From contig NZ_CAUI01000005.1 in NCBI RefSeq assembly GCF_000350165.1, forward strand, positions 248,001 to 312,000: a stretch of 64,000 bases of DNA, written 5' to 3'. Shown in pieces: positions 45,068 to 53,304 of the stretch (position 1 is its first letter; the number at the start of each line of letters is the position of its first letter). Under the pieces are notes generated by a model. That model was not told where the DNA came from and ran no database searches. It saw nothing but the letters and a program-made list of their open reading frames with translations. A program made the position numbers and the translations under genes. This stretch comes from Halanaerobium saccharolyticum subsp. saccharolyticum DSM 6643. Lineage in GTDB: Bacteria > Bacillota > Halanaerobiia > Halanaerobiales > Halanaerobiaceae.

Positions 45068-46396
45068 TTATGAAATTGTTTGATAAATGTTAAAGAGCAT
45101 AATAAATAAAACAGCTGCTGGTACTATATATTTTAAAAGTAAAGAATAAATACTACCAATGTGAAAACTACTGTTTTTATTTGCTTCTTCGATAGAGTTT
45201 TTACTACCCCAAATGTGGCCTACAAAAATTGATGTCAAAATTCCACCCGTTGGTAAGAAAATAGAGTTAGTAAACCAATCATAGGTATCAAGTACGTCCA
45301 TTCCTAAAAAGTTAAAGTTAGAAAAAGAGCTGTATCCTAATAATGGTGGTATTCCAACAAAAAAGATTAGACACCCCATTAGATAGGAAGCTTTTTTTCT
45401 ATTCCAATTGTATTCATCAACTAAAAATGCAACTACAACTTCTAGCATAGAAATTGAAGAAGTTAAAGCTGCTATTGTAAGTAGTAGGAAAAAGATTAGA
45501 GAAAAAAATGAGCCAAACGGCATTTGTGTAAAAACAGCTGGTAAAGTAATAAATGTTAATCCTGGTCCTGAAGCTGGATCAAGCCCAAAAGCAAAAACTG
45601 CTGGGAAAATAGCAAATCCTGCTAATAAAGCTACTAATGTGTCAAAAACCAAAACAAAGGCCGCGCTCTCGTTGATACTTTCTTTTTCACTTAGATAACT
45701 ACCATAAGTAATCATTACTCCCATTCCTAAACTTAAAGTGAAAAAAGCCTGAGAAATAGCATCAGTAAATGTCTGAAAAGTAATTGCAGAAAAATCTGGT
45801 TTCAAATAAAAACTTAATCCTGCTGCAGCACCATCTAAAGTTACAGAACGAATGATAAGTAAAAATATTATTCCAAATAAAATAGGCATTAAAATCTTAA
45901 CTAACTTTTGAATTCCATTAACAACTCCAGCTCCTATAACAGCAATTGTTAAAAACATAAAAATACCATGCCAGATAATTGGTTCAGTGAAACTACTGAT
46001 ATGAGCTGAAAAAATTTGCGGAAAATTACTTTCAGCAGTAAAGTTCAATGATTTAAAGATATAAGACATCCCCCAACCAGCAACCACAGAATAGTAACTT
46101 AAAATAACAAAACCTGATAAAACACCTAAGGCACCAACAATAGGCCAGGGAGTATTAGAAGCCATTTTTTTAAAGGCTCCGATTGGATTTTTTTCTGTTT
46201 TTCTTCCTAAAGTCATTTCAGAAACTAAAATTGGATAACCTATAAATAGTATAGCGGCTAGATAAATTAAAATAAAAATTGCGCCTCCATTTGTACCAGT
46301 AACATAAGGGAAACGCCAAATATTGCCTAAGCCAATAGCAGATCCGGCAGCGGCAAGTATAAATCCGAGTTTAGAAGTCCAATTTTCTCTTTCCAT
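45068..46396 (-). CDS. Sodium:neurotransmitter symporter (SNF) family transporter
   Basis: Na+-coupled amino-acid-type symporter of the LeuT fold, 442 residues. The N-terminal sodium/substrate segment SKLGFILAAAGSAIGLGNIWRFPYVTGTNGGA is intact. The later unwound helix region appears as FFTLSLGMGVMITYGSYL, followed by helices to about the eleventh. Bacterial SNF proteins of this length often have 11 helices. Charged residues between helices are few. It has its own promoter (46442-46470). Sodium-driven uptake fits a saline habitat. Substrate unknown. Confidence 0.88.
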   Translation of the reverse strand: MERENWTSKLGFILAAAGSAIGLGNIWRFPYVTGTNGGAIFILIYLAAILFIGYPILVSEMTLGRKTEKNPIGAFKKMASNTPWPIVGALGVLSGFVILSYYSVVAGWGMSYIFKSLNFTAESNFPQIFSAHISSFTEPIIWHGIFMFLTIAVIGAGVVNGIQKLVKILMPILFGIIFLLIIRSVTLDGAAAGLSFYLKPDFSAITFQTFTDAISQAFFTLSLGMGVMITYGSYLSEKESINESAAFVLVFDTLVALLAGFAIFPAVFAFGLDPASGPGLTFITLPAVFTQMPFGSFFSLIFFLLLTIAALTSSISMLEVVVAFLVDEYNWNRKKASYLMGCLIFFVGIPPLLGYSSFSNFNFLGMDVLDTYDWFTNSIFLPTGGILTSIFVGHIWGSKNSIEEANKNSSFHIGSIYSLLLKYIVPAAVLFIMLFNIYQTIS

Positions 46397-46441
46397 AAAT
46401 AATCCTCCTCATTATTTAATTTTTTTATATTTACTTTATTT

Positions 46442-46470
46442 ATTTTATCACATTAAACTGTTGTCATCAA
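46442..46470 (-). promoter_or_regulatory. Promoter of the minus-strand SNF gene
   Basis: On the minus strand TTGATG (46465-46470) and TAAAAT (46442-46447) with a 17-base spacer, about 45 bases before the start codon. Confidence 0.45.
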
Positions 46471-46618
46471 TCGCTATATTTTAAAAGCTTTTAAGCCCTA
46501 GATTATGAATAATAATATATTTTTAAATTTATAGTTAAAATATTTTTTAGTCAAATATACGAAGTTAAATACATTTATTTAATTTTTATCATAAAAGCTG
46601 GAAATTGTTGAATTTATT

Positions 46619-46627
46619 TGTTATAAT
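46619..46627 (+). promoter_or_regulatory. Possible extended -10 promoter of the plus-strand SNF gene
   Basis: TG (46619-46620), one base, TATAAT (46622-46627). The resulting leader would be about 195 bases and contain the inverted repeats described for this spacer. Confidence 0.35.
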
Positions 46628-46828
46628 ACATTCAACCTGATTAGATTAGTTGAGAATAGTATATAATCCTACATTATTAGGAGTAAAAAATTATTTAGCA
46701 GTAGATTTGGGATTATAGTATTTAGCTGAGTTTTTGTGGTATTTTAAGTATTTTATTTTTAGATTAGCTGAGCCAGAAATATCAGGTAAAAATAAAATGA
46801 GTAGAAAGAAGAGAAGGAGGAAAGTGAA

Positions 46829-48304
46829 ATGGAAGAGAATCGTGATCAATGGGGAAGTAGACTTGGATTTATTTTAGCAACAATTGGTTCAGCTGTAGGA
46901 CTTGGTAATATCTGGCGTTTTTCTTATCAGGCATATGAAAATGGTGGTGGAGCATTTTTATTTCCGTACATATTTGCTCTTATAACTGCTGGTATACCTC
47001 TGTTATTGCTTGAAATGGGGTTTGGATTTTTTACCAGAAATTCTGCTCCTAGTTCTTTTAGAAAGGTAAAAGAAAAGTTTGAATGGGTTGGCTGGTGGTC
47101 AGTATTAGTTGCCTTTACAGTAACGGTCTATTATATTGTTATTATTGCCTGGAGTTTATTATTTGTTTTTGAATCATTTTCTTTAGGTTGGACTGCTGAT
47201 CCTGAAGGATTTTTCTTTGGAGAATTTTTAGGATTTAGCGGCAGTGCTTTTACTCTCGGGGGAATTCAGTGGAAAATTTTCTTTGCTTTATTAGCTGTTT
47301 GGATAATTAACTATGTGATTATTGCTGGTGGAGTAGAAAAAGGAATTGAAAAGGCCAGCAAAATATTTATGCCGCTTTTAGCATTAATGGTTTTAATAAT
47401 AGTTTTAAGAGGGGTAACATTACCAGGTGCAATGGAGGGTGTCAAGGCCTTTGTAACACCAGATTTTTCTAAGATATTAGATTTTAATATCTGGGTTGGA
47501 GCATATGGGCAGATATTCTTTACCTTAAGTCTTGGTTTTGGAATTATGATTGCTTATTCTAGTTATTTACCTAAAAAATCGGATGTTGTAAAGAATGGTA
47601 TAATTGCCGGTTTAGCAAACAGTATATTTAGTATAGTGGTTGGTTTTGGTGTTTTTGGGGTTTTAGGATATATGGCTCAGCAGCAGGGAGTAGAAATAGC
47701 TGATGTTGCAACTTCGGGTATTGGACTTGCTTTTATTGCTTTTCCAAAGGCTATTAACTTACTACCAGGATTACCGCAATTATTTGGGTTTGCATTTTTC
47801 TTCTCCCTTACAATTGCAGGTCTGTCATCCAGTATATCACTAATTGAATCTGTTGTATCTTCTTTGATTGATAACTTTAGTTTAAGCCGCAAGAAAGCTG
47901 TTACTTTAGTGTCAATTGTAGGTTTCATACTTGGGGTACCAATGGTTACTCAAGGTGGACTTGCTATTTTAGATATTGTTGATCACTTTGTTAACATTTT
48001 TGGTTTATTACTTGTTGGTTTAATAGAAATGTTAATTTTAAGTTATGCTTTTGATTTAGATAAGATTAAAGATAATATGAATGCAAGTTCTGATCTACAT
48101 GTTGGTAATGGTTGGAAAGCAATGATTAAATTCATTGCACCTGTATTTATAGGTATCGGATTTGTTCAGAGTACAATTTCTGAATTATCAACAGCTTATG
48201 GTGGATATCCTGTCAGTGAACTGATGGCTTTTGGTTGGTTTGTAGTAGCTTTATTAGTTATAGCTGCAGTTACAATTGCAAATAATAGTAAAAAAAGAAT
48301 ATAA
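46829..48304 (+). CDS. Sodium:neurotransmitter symporter (SNF) family transporter
   Basis: A second LeuT-fold symporter, 491 residues, only distantly related to its divergent neighbour. The N-terminus GSRLGFILATIGSAVGLGNIWRFSYQAYENGGGAFLFPY is intact. The middle has FFTLSLGFGIMIAYSSYL and the end has an extra helix pair, making 12 predicted helices. A strong AAGGAGG site precedes the ATG. Having two paralogues back to back suggests different substrates or conditions. Substrate unknown. Confidence 0.88.
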   Translation: MEENRDQWGSRLGFILATIGSAVGLGNIWRFSYQAYENGGGAFLFPYIFALITAGIPLLLLEMGFGFFTRNSAPSSFRKVKEKFEWVGWWSVLVAFTVTVYYIVIIAWSLLFVFESFSLGWTADPEGFFFGEFLGFSGSAFTLGGIQWKIFFALLAVWIINYVIIAGGVEKGIEKASKIFMPLLALMVLIIVLRGVTLPGAMEGVKAFVTPDFSKILDFNIWVGAYGQIFFTLSLGFGIMIAYSSYLPKKSDVVKNGIIAGLANSIFSIVVGFGVFGVLGYMAQQQGVEIADVATSGIGLAFIAFPKAINLLPGLPQLFGFAFFFSLTIAGLSSSISLIESVVSSLIDNFSLSRKKAVTLVSIVGFILGVPMVTQGGLAILDIVDHFVNIFGLLLVGLIEMLILSYAFDLDKIKDNMNASSDLHVGNGWKAMIKFIAPVFIGIGFVQSTISELSTAYGGYPVSELMAFGWFVVALLVIAAVTIANNSKKRI

Positions 48305-48330
48305 TTTATTTTAAAATGAATAATTATTTT

Positions 48331-48367
48331 AAAAAGCCTCTGGTATATATATATCAGGGGTTTTTGA
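48331..48367 (+). terminator. Rho-independent terminator
   Basis: CCTCTG and CAGGGG enclose an alternating TA loop and are followed by TTTTT. The T run overlaps the -35 region of the next promoter. Confidence 0.7.
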
Positions 48368-48393
48368 CATTTTCAATTAACAAATTATATAAT
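48364..48393 (+). promoter_or_regulatory. Promoter of the nitroreductase gene
   Basis: Perfect TTGACA (48364-48369) and TATAAT (48388-48393) with an 18-base spacer, starting within the preceding terminator T run. Confidence 0.65.
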
Positions 48394-48417
48394 ATCAACT
48401 AAAGGAGAGGATATATT

Positions 48418-48918
48418 ATGGACGAAATTTTTGAAAGAAGAAGTATCAGAAAATACAAAAAGAAGAAAGTTGAAGAAGAAAAAATAGAAAAATTATTAAA
48501 AGCAGCTACAGCCGCACCTTCAGCTGGTAATGAACAGCCATGGCATTTTATTGTGATCAGAGATCGAGATAAACTTAATCATTTAGCTGAAGTTCATCCT
48601 TATGCTAAAATGTTAAAAGAGGCGTCACTTGCAATAGCAGTTTGTGCAGATTTAGATAAACAGCGACATGAGGGATTTTGGGTACAGGATTGTGCAGCAG
48701 CAACCCAAAATATATTATTAGAAGCTGTTTCATTAGATCTTGGAGCAGTTTGGATTGGTGCATATCCGAATCAAGAACGAGAAAAAGTTGTAAGTGAAGC
48801 TTTAGAAGTACCTAAAAATATAAAAACTGTTTCTTTAATTTCTATTGGTTATCCTGATGAAGAAAAAGGAAAGACTGATAGATTAAGTGATGAGATAGTT
48901 CATTATGATCAATGGTAG
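48418..48918 (+). CDS. Nitroreductase-family FMN protein
   Basis: A 166-residue flavin oxidoreductase. The FMN-binding N-terminus RRSIRKYKKKKVEEEKI and the PSAGNEQPWHFIVI motif are typical, as are DCAAATQNILLEAVSLDLGAVWIG and the late SLISIGYP. It reduces nitro or quinone compounds or acts in flavin turnover; the natural substrate is unknown. It sits 18 bases before a PHP-domain gene and the two are probably co-transcribed. Confidence 0.88.
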   Translation: MDEIFERRSIRKYKKKKVEEEKIEKLLKAATAAPSAGNEQPWHFIVIRDRDKLNHLAEVHPYAKMLKEASLAIAVCADLDKQRHEGFWVQDCAAATQNILLEAVSLDLGAVWIGAYPNQEREKVVSEALEVPKNIKTVSLISIGYPDEEKGKTDRLSDEIVHYDQW

Positions 48919-48936
48919 AAATTAGAGGTGTTTTTT

Positions 48937-49632
48937 TTGAATAGATATAAAATTGAGCTGCATGCTCATAGTTCAGAAAGCAGCCGCTGTGGCTCTGTTG
49001 AAGCAGCTGAATTAGTTGAAAAATATATAAATGCGGGATATAGTGCTTTAGTTCTGACAGATCATTATTATGCTCGTTTTTTTGATAAATTTTCTGATTT
49101 AAGCTGGGAAAAGAAGCTTGAAAAGTATTTAGAGGGATATAAAAATGCTAAAGAAGCTGCAGGTGATTCAGAATTTAAAGTTTTTTTGGGTATTGAAATT
49201 AAATTTAGTAATGATCCAAATGAATATTTGATTTATGGTCTGAATGAAGAATTTTTATTGAAATATCCAAATTTACATCATCTTAATTTAGAAAAATTTA
49301 AAAACTTAGCTGAGACAGATGAAGCGGAGATACTAATTTTTCAAGCACATCCTTATCGTCAGGGAATGGCTCCTGCTGACATAAGATTAATTGATGGACT
49401 TGAAGTTTATAATGGAAATCCTCGGCATAATTCAAATAATGATAAAGCTTTAAATTATGCCAAAAAAAATAATTTAAAAATGATTTCTGGATCCGATTTT
49501 CATGAATATGAAGATCTTGCAAGGGGTGGAATTGTTTCTAAAGAACTACCACTTAAAATAAATGAGTTATGTAATTTATTGAAAACTGGGAATTACAATT
49601 TAATCAAAGCCGGAAAATTAAATTTAAAATAG
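48937..49632 (+). CDS. PHP-domain metal-dependent phosphoesterase
   Basis: A 231-residue PHP protein. The ligand motifs are ELHAHSSESSRCG, LTDHYY, FLGIEIKF, FQAHPYRQ and SGSDFHE, in the usual order. It is only weakly like the PHP protein at 7.4 kb. No polymerase or his gene is fused or adjacent, so the substrate is unknown. TTG 48937 is chosen because AGAGGTG precedes it; GTG 48928 overlaps that box. Confidence 0.8.
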   Translation: MNRYKIELHAHSSESSRCGSVEAAELVEKYINAGYSALVLTDHYYARFFDKFSDLSWEKKLEKYLEGYKNAKEAAGDSEFKVFLGIEIKFSNDPNEYLIYGLNEEFLLKYPNLHHLNLEKFKNLAETDEAEILIFQAHPYRQGMAPADIRLIDGLEVYNGNPRHNSNNDKALNYAKKNNLKMISGSDFHEYEDLARGGIVSKELPLKINELCNLLKTGNYNLIKAGKLNLK

Positions 49633-49674
49633 TATATCATTTAATTTAGTTAATTTCAGTTTAATATAATTATA

Positions 49675-49712
49675 AAAGGGAGGCGGCTTATAAAAAGTTG
49701 TCTCCCTTTAAA
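49675..49712. terminator. Bidirectional terminator between convergent genes
   Basis: AAAGGGAG (49675-49682) pairs with CTCCCTTT (49702-49709), extended by a G-U and a C-G pair, flanked by A and T runs. It ends both the PHP gene and the Rnf-like operon. Confidence 0.8.
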
Positions 49713-49716
49713 ATCT

Positions 49717-50268
49717 TTAGAGAAAGTTAAAACCAGACATTATAGCGGTTAAAAAAGCTAAAACTAGAAATAAAGTGTATTCTTTTTTAAATATTTTTTT
49801 ATTTTCTTTTAAATCTAATTGTTCTTTTATAGCAGCAACAATAATGAAAATCAAATAAAAGCCTGCTAATAAGGCGGTTATAATTATTAAATCTTGATAA
49901 TTATAAGATACTTTTTCTATTAAATTAAACTGAAGAGCGAGCAGTCCAGCAAGAGCAATGATTTCTCTTTTTAAACCAGAAATCCATTCTCCCTGGAGTA
50001 GACCATAACTTTTTATAATTTTTATTGCAATTAAAGAATTTAAAAAATAAACTGCTGGAAAAACATAATTAATTGAACTTAGATAATAAGAAAAAATCCA
50101 GGCAGAAATGGCAGCAAATCCCATGGCACCAGTAATAACTTTTCCATCTTTAAAAGCAGTCCTTAGTTTTGGTGTTTCTACTACTATGAGCAGAACCGCG
50201 GTAAAAGAAATTAAAACTAAATTATTTTTTAAAAGCTGATCTAAAAAAACAAATATCATTTCACTCAT
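49717..50268 (-). CDS. RnfA-like integral membrane subunit (divergent)
   Basis: A 183-residue protein with six predicted helices, last gene of the Rnf-like cluster. It resembles RnfA in size, helix layout, the N-terminal LLKNNLVLISFTAVLLIVVETPKL segment and the closing FLVLAFLTAIMSGFNFL. The conserved core found in typical RnfA is poorly kept. RnfA and RnfE form an inverted pair that binds a membrane [2Fe-2S] cluster through cysteines in the membrane. I see no cysteine at all in this protein, so the cluster site is probably lost. It overlaps the RnfE-like gene by one base. Confidence 0.65.
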   Translation of the reverse strand: MSEMIFVFLDQLLKNNLVLISFTAVLLIVVETPKLRTAFKDGKVITGAMGFAAISAWIFSYYLSSINYVFPAVYFLNSLIAIKIIKSYGLLQGEWISGLKREIIALAGLLALQFNLIEKVSYNYQDLIIITALLAGFYLIFIIVAAIKEQLDLKENKKIFKKEYTLFLVLAFLTAIMSGFNFL

Positions 50269-50864
50269 TATTTTGCCTCACTTTCAAGATTATCTGCTGT
50301 TTCTTTTACTAGGGTCGCTTTTAGATTTAATTTTTTAGTTAGGATTTCATAAATAAAAGCTGCTATTGCAAGGGTTAAAAAAGCACCAGCTGCATTGTTA
50401 GCTATAGAAAGTGGTGGATTATTAAAAATCTGATAGTTTAGTAAGCTTCCCTGACCTAATAACTCTCTTAAAATTGAAACTGCCAGCATTAGATCCAAAA
50501 ATAAAGTATGGTTAAGTACGAATTGAGTTAGTCTTTTATTTTTTAAATCTGCATAAACTAGAGGAGTCACTCCAATGAGAATGAAATAATAATTAAAGTA
50601 TTGAGATTGAGCTCCCAAAATTTGGGGCAGCAGCACAGAAAGAAAATAAGAAATTCCAAAGCCTAAACCCCACAGGATTATTTGGCCTTCTTTTTGATCA
50701 AAAAAACTTTCGTTTATTAAATAAATGAATTTAACAATTAGAGCTATAAAACTTAAAGATAGAGCAAAAATGAGGGCAAATAAAACTCCATTTGCTGTGC
50801 CAGCAAGCAGTGGTAATAAAGCTAAAAGACTTATTTTATTAACCAGTGTTAGATTATCATTCAT
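50268..50864 (-). CDS. RnfE-like integral membrane subunit (divergent)
   Basis: A 198-residue membrane protein. The best family match is LRELLGQGSLLNYQIFNNPP, equivalent to the IREILGxGTLF motif of RnfE. N-terminal NKISLLALLPLLAGTANGVLFAL corresponds to the first RnfE helices. It also lacks cysteines, unlike standard RnfE. The C-terminal tail is charged. It lies 41 bases after rnfD and overlaps the RnfA-like gene, as expected for an obligate pair. Confidence 0.65.
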   Translation of the reverse strand: MNDNLTLVNKISLLALLPLLAGTANGVLFALIFALSLSFIALIVKFIYLINESFFDQKEGQIILWGLGFGISYFLSVLLPQILGAQSQYFNYYFILIGVTPLVYADLKNKRLTQFVLNHTLFLDLMLAVSILRELLGQGSLLNYQIFNNPPLSIANNAAGAFLTLAIAAFIYEILTKKLNLKATLVKETADNLESEAK

Positions 50865-50905
50865 TTATTAATTCTCCTTTCTTATTATTTGCTATTAGAT
50901 CTTAT

Positions 50906-51910
50906 TTAGCCAATTAACAAAGTGAAATAGCTAAATATAATTATTAAAAATGCTGCAGAGACTGCAGAAGCAATAATTTTATAATTTTTTTTGCGAATTT
51001 GATACTGTCCGAAGTGGAATCCTTCAAACAAATGGTCAAAAAGATAAGCAAGGCCATTCATTGTTAGAATTGCAAAGGTTACACCACCACTATAAATCGA
51101 AAAATAGCGAATTAAAACAGTTAAGACTCCACAACCTGCTCCATAAGCTAATCTAGCCTCTTTAGCACTAGGAGAACTTACCATATCGGTTGCCATGAAA
51201 AAAGCACCTAAAATAACAGCGCCTGCAAAAATACTGAGCAGCGGATTAACACCTAATAGCCAAGAAGTAATTATTACACCTATTATAAATGAACCTGGGA
51301 TTCTCCAGCTAATGTAGCCTTTATAATAAAGAAAAGCTGCACCAATTAGTAATGCTAAAGCTGAAGTTTCTCCTATAGCTCCAGGTATATTCCCAACAAA
51401 TAAATTCCAGAGTCCACTGATACCATTTTGACTTAAATATGTATAAGAAGAGTCTGAAGCTCTCTGAGCCAGGGGAGTTGCACCAGCAACTGCATCAAAA
51501 GGAGCAGGCCATTTTGCAAAATATTCGGCAAAAGAAAGCCTAATTATTGCTCTACCGGCCAGGGCGGGATTAAAAACGTTATTCCCCAGACCACCAAAAA
51601 GTTGTTTTGCAATTATAATTGCAAAAAATGCTCCAACTAAAGGCAGCCAGAATGGAGAATTAGCAGGAATGCTCATCCCTAACAGCATGCCGGTAACAAA
51701 GGCGCTACCATCTCCAGGAAATTTTTTAGTAAAGGGATATTCTAAAATAACTGAAAATATTGCTGTAGAAAAAATTAAATAAAGAGCATAAGTTCCAAAA
51801 AATATTGATGCAGCTGCTGCAGCCGGAATTAAAGCTAAAGCAACATTCCACATTGTCTTTTCTATTGAATCATCTGTTCCGATGTGTGGACCAGAAAGTT
51901 CTAAATTCAT
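50906..51910 (-). CDS. RnfD-like electron transport subunit
   Basis: A 334-residue polytopic subunit of an Rnf-type complex, which couples electron transfer to ion pumping. It keeps the flavinylation site: the threonine in DAVAGATPLAQR corresponds to the SGAT threonine that binds FMN covalently in RnfD. Other family segments are FGGLGNNVFNPALAGRAI, FFMATDMVSSPSAKEARLAYGAGCG and YQIRKKNYK at the end. The N-terminal SGPHIGTDDSIEKTMWNVALALIP is standard. It is 14 bases downstream of the rnfC-like gene. The ApbE flavin transferase needed is not encoded in the window. Confidence 0.85.
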   Translation of the reverse strand: MNLELSGPHIGTDDSIEKTMWNVALALIPAAAAASIFFGTYALYLIFSTAIFSVILEYPFTKKFPGDGSAFVTGMLLGMSIPANSPFWLPLVGAFFAIIIAKQLFGGLGNNVFNPALAGRAIIRLSFAEYFAKWPAPFDAVAGATPLAQRASDSSYTYLSQNGISGLWNLFVGNIPGAIGETSALALLIGAAFLYYKGYISWRIPGSFIIGVIITSWLLGVNPLLSIFAGAVILGAFFMATDMVSSPSAKEARLAYGAGCGVLTVLIRYFSIYSGGVTFAILTMNGLAYLFDHLFEGFHFGQYQIRKKNYKIIASAVSAAFLIIIFSYFTLLIG

Positions 51911-51924
51911 TTACAGCACCTCCA

Positions 51925-53250
51925 TTAATTATTTGCCTGTCTTAAGCGGGCTTTGCCTTCTCGTAACCATCTTAAAAGCGGTCTGCTGGCTGGACAAACG
52001 TAAGCACAGCTTCCACACTCAATACAACTAGCTAAACTTAAAGCCTCGGCTTCTTCTAGATAATCATTATTTATAAAGTCTGTTATTCTATTAGGAGAAA
52101 TATATACCGGACAGGCATCAACACATTTAGCACAGCGAATACAGACTCTACTTTCATACTCTTTATATTCTGCTTGAGATAAAATAATTATTCCAAAACC
52201 TGTTTTAGTGATAGGAATGTCTGTACTTTCAGCTCTAAATCCTGTCATTGTTCCTCCTATTAGTAAAACACTTTCTTGAGATACTATACCATCACAATAA
52301 TCTAAAAGATTTTTGATTGGCGTTCCAAGTGGAACAATTAAATTTTTAGGATTTCTAATACCTCGTCCACTAACTGAAACAACTCTGTCCACTACTGGTT
52401 GATCTTCATCTACAGCTTCAGCTACAGCAACTGCAGTTTGAGCATTATTAACCACAACTCCAACTTCCATCGGTAATCCACCTTCGGGAATTTCACGGTT
52501 TAAACAAGCTTCAATGAGCTTTTTTTCTGCTCCATGTGGATATAAAGAATCAACTATTTCAAAATCTAGCTCAGGCCAGTTTTTAGCTTCAGCTTTTAAA
52601 CTTTTGATTGCATTTTTTTTATTATCTTCACAGGCAATAAAACCATTTTCAGCTCCAACTGCTTTTTTGATTAACTCCAAACCTCTATAAACTTTAGCAG
52701 TTTTTTCCTGCAGTGTCCGATCATCAACAGCCACATATGGTTCAGATTCTGATCCATTAATAATCACTGTATCAATAGGTTTCTCTTTCGGAGGTGATAA
52801 TTTAATGTGAGTTGGGAAACCGGCGCCCCCCATTCCAATAATACCTGAATTTTTTATAATTTCTTTAATTTCTTCAGCCGTTTTATTTTTTTTAGATTTC
52901 AAATTAAAACTAACTCTATTAAATGCAGCTTTTTTGTCTCTCTGGATAATAATTGCTTTAGATTTTCCTCCGCGGGAATCAGAAATATCTTTGATATCAA
53001 TAATTTCGCCTGATAAACTGGCATGGAGGCTGGCAGATACTCCAGGATTTGCTTTAATTATTAGTTGTCCTCTTTTAACATAATCACCTTTTTCAACAAG
53101 GATTTCTCCTGGTTTACCAATATGTTGTTTAACTGGCAGATAAACAATATCAGGTAAAGGTAATTCTTCAATTTTTAAATTAGTATTTAGTTCTTTATTA
53201 TCCGGGAGATTAATACCGCCAATAGAAAATCTTTTAATATTTTTGGACAT
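51925..53250 (-). CDS. RnfC-like electron transport subunit
   Basis: A 441-residue peripheral subunit predicted to exchange electrons with NADH. The N-terminus FSIGGINLPDNKELN and a biotinyl-like domain (VEKGDYVKRGQLI) are followed by the FMN/NADH domain with GMGGAGFPTHIKL, NGSESEPY and GGTMTGFRAES. Two [4Fe-4S] motifs close the protein: CIRCAKCVDACP and CIECGSCAYVCPASRP. It heads the rnf-like genes and lies 54 bases after mnmH on the same strand, so one transcript may cover both. Confidence 0.88.
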   Translation of the reverse strand: MSKNIKRFSIGGINLPDNKELNTNLKIEELPLPDIVYLPVKQHIGKPGEILVEKGDYVKRGQLIIKANPGVSASLHASLSGEIIDIKDISDSRGGKSKAIIIQRDKKAAFNRVSFNLKSKKNKTAEEIKEIIKNSGIIGMGGAGFPTHIKLSPPKEKPIDTVIINGSESEPYVAVDDRTLQEKTAKVYRGLELIKKAVGAENGFIACEDNKKNAIKSLKAEAKNWPELDFEIVDSLYPHGAEKKLIEACLNREIPEGGLPMEVGVVVNNAQTAVAVAEAVDEDQPVVDRVVSVSGRGIRNPKNLIVPLGTPIKNLLDYCDGIVSQESVLLIGGTMTGFRAESTDIPITKTGFGIIILSQAEYKEYESRVCIRCAKCVDACPVYISPNRITDFINNDYLEEAEALSLASCIECGSCAYVCPASRPLLRWLREGKARLRQANN

Positions 53251-53304
53251 TTAATCAGCTCCAATCTTTAAATGTTTAGCTACCTAAACAAATTCACAAT
53301 TTTT

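Larger units (their letters stand above)
46397..46828. other. 432-base divergent intergenic region
   Basis: AT-rich spacer between two divergent SNF genes. It holds a minus-strand promoter near 46442-46470, a plus-strand extended -10 at 46619-46627, and inverted repeats that could form competing hairpins: TATAATCC (46662-46669) with GGATTATA (46710-46717), or TCCTA (46667-46671) with TAGGA (46678-46682). TTAGCTGAG also occurs twice as a direct repeat (46722-46730; 46764-46772). No gene is seen. Confidence 0.5.
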
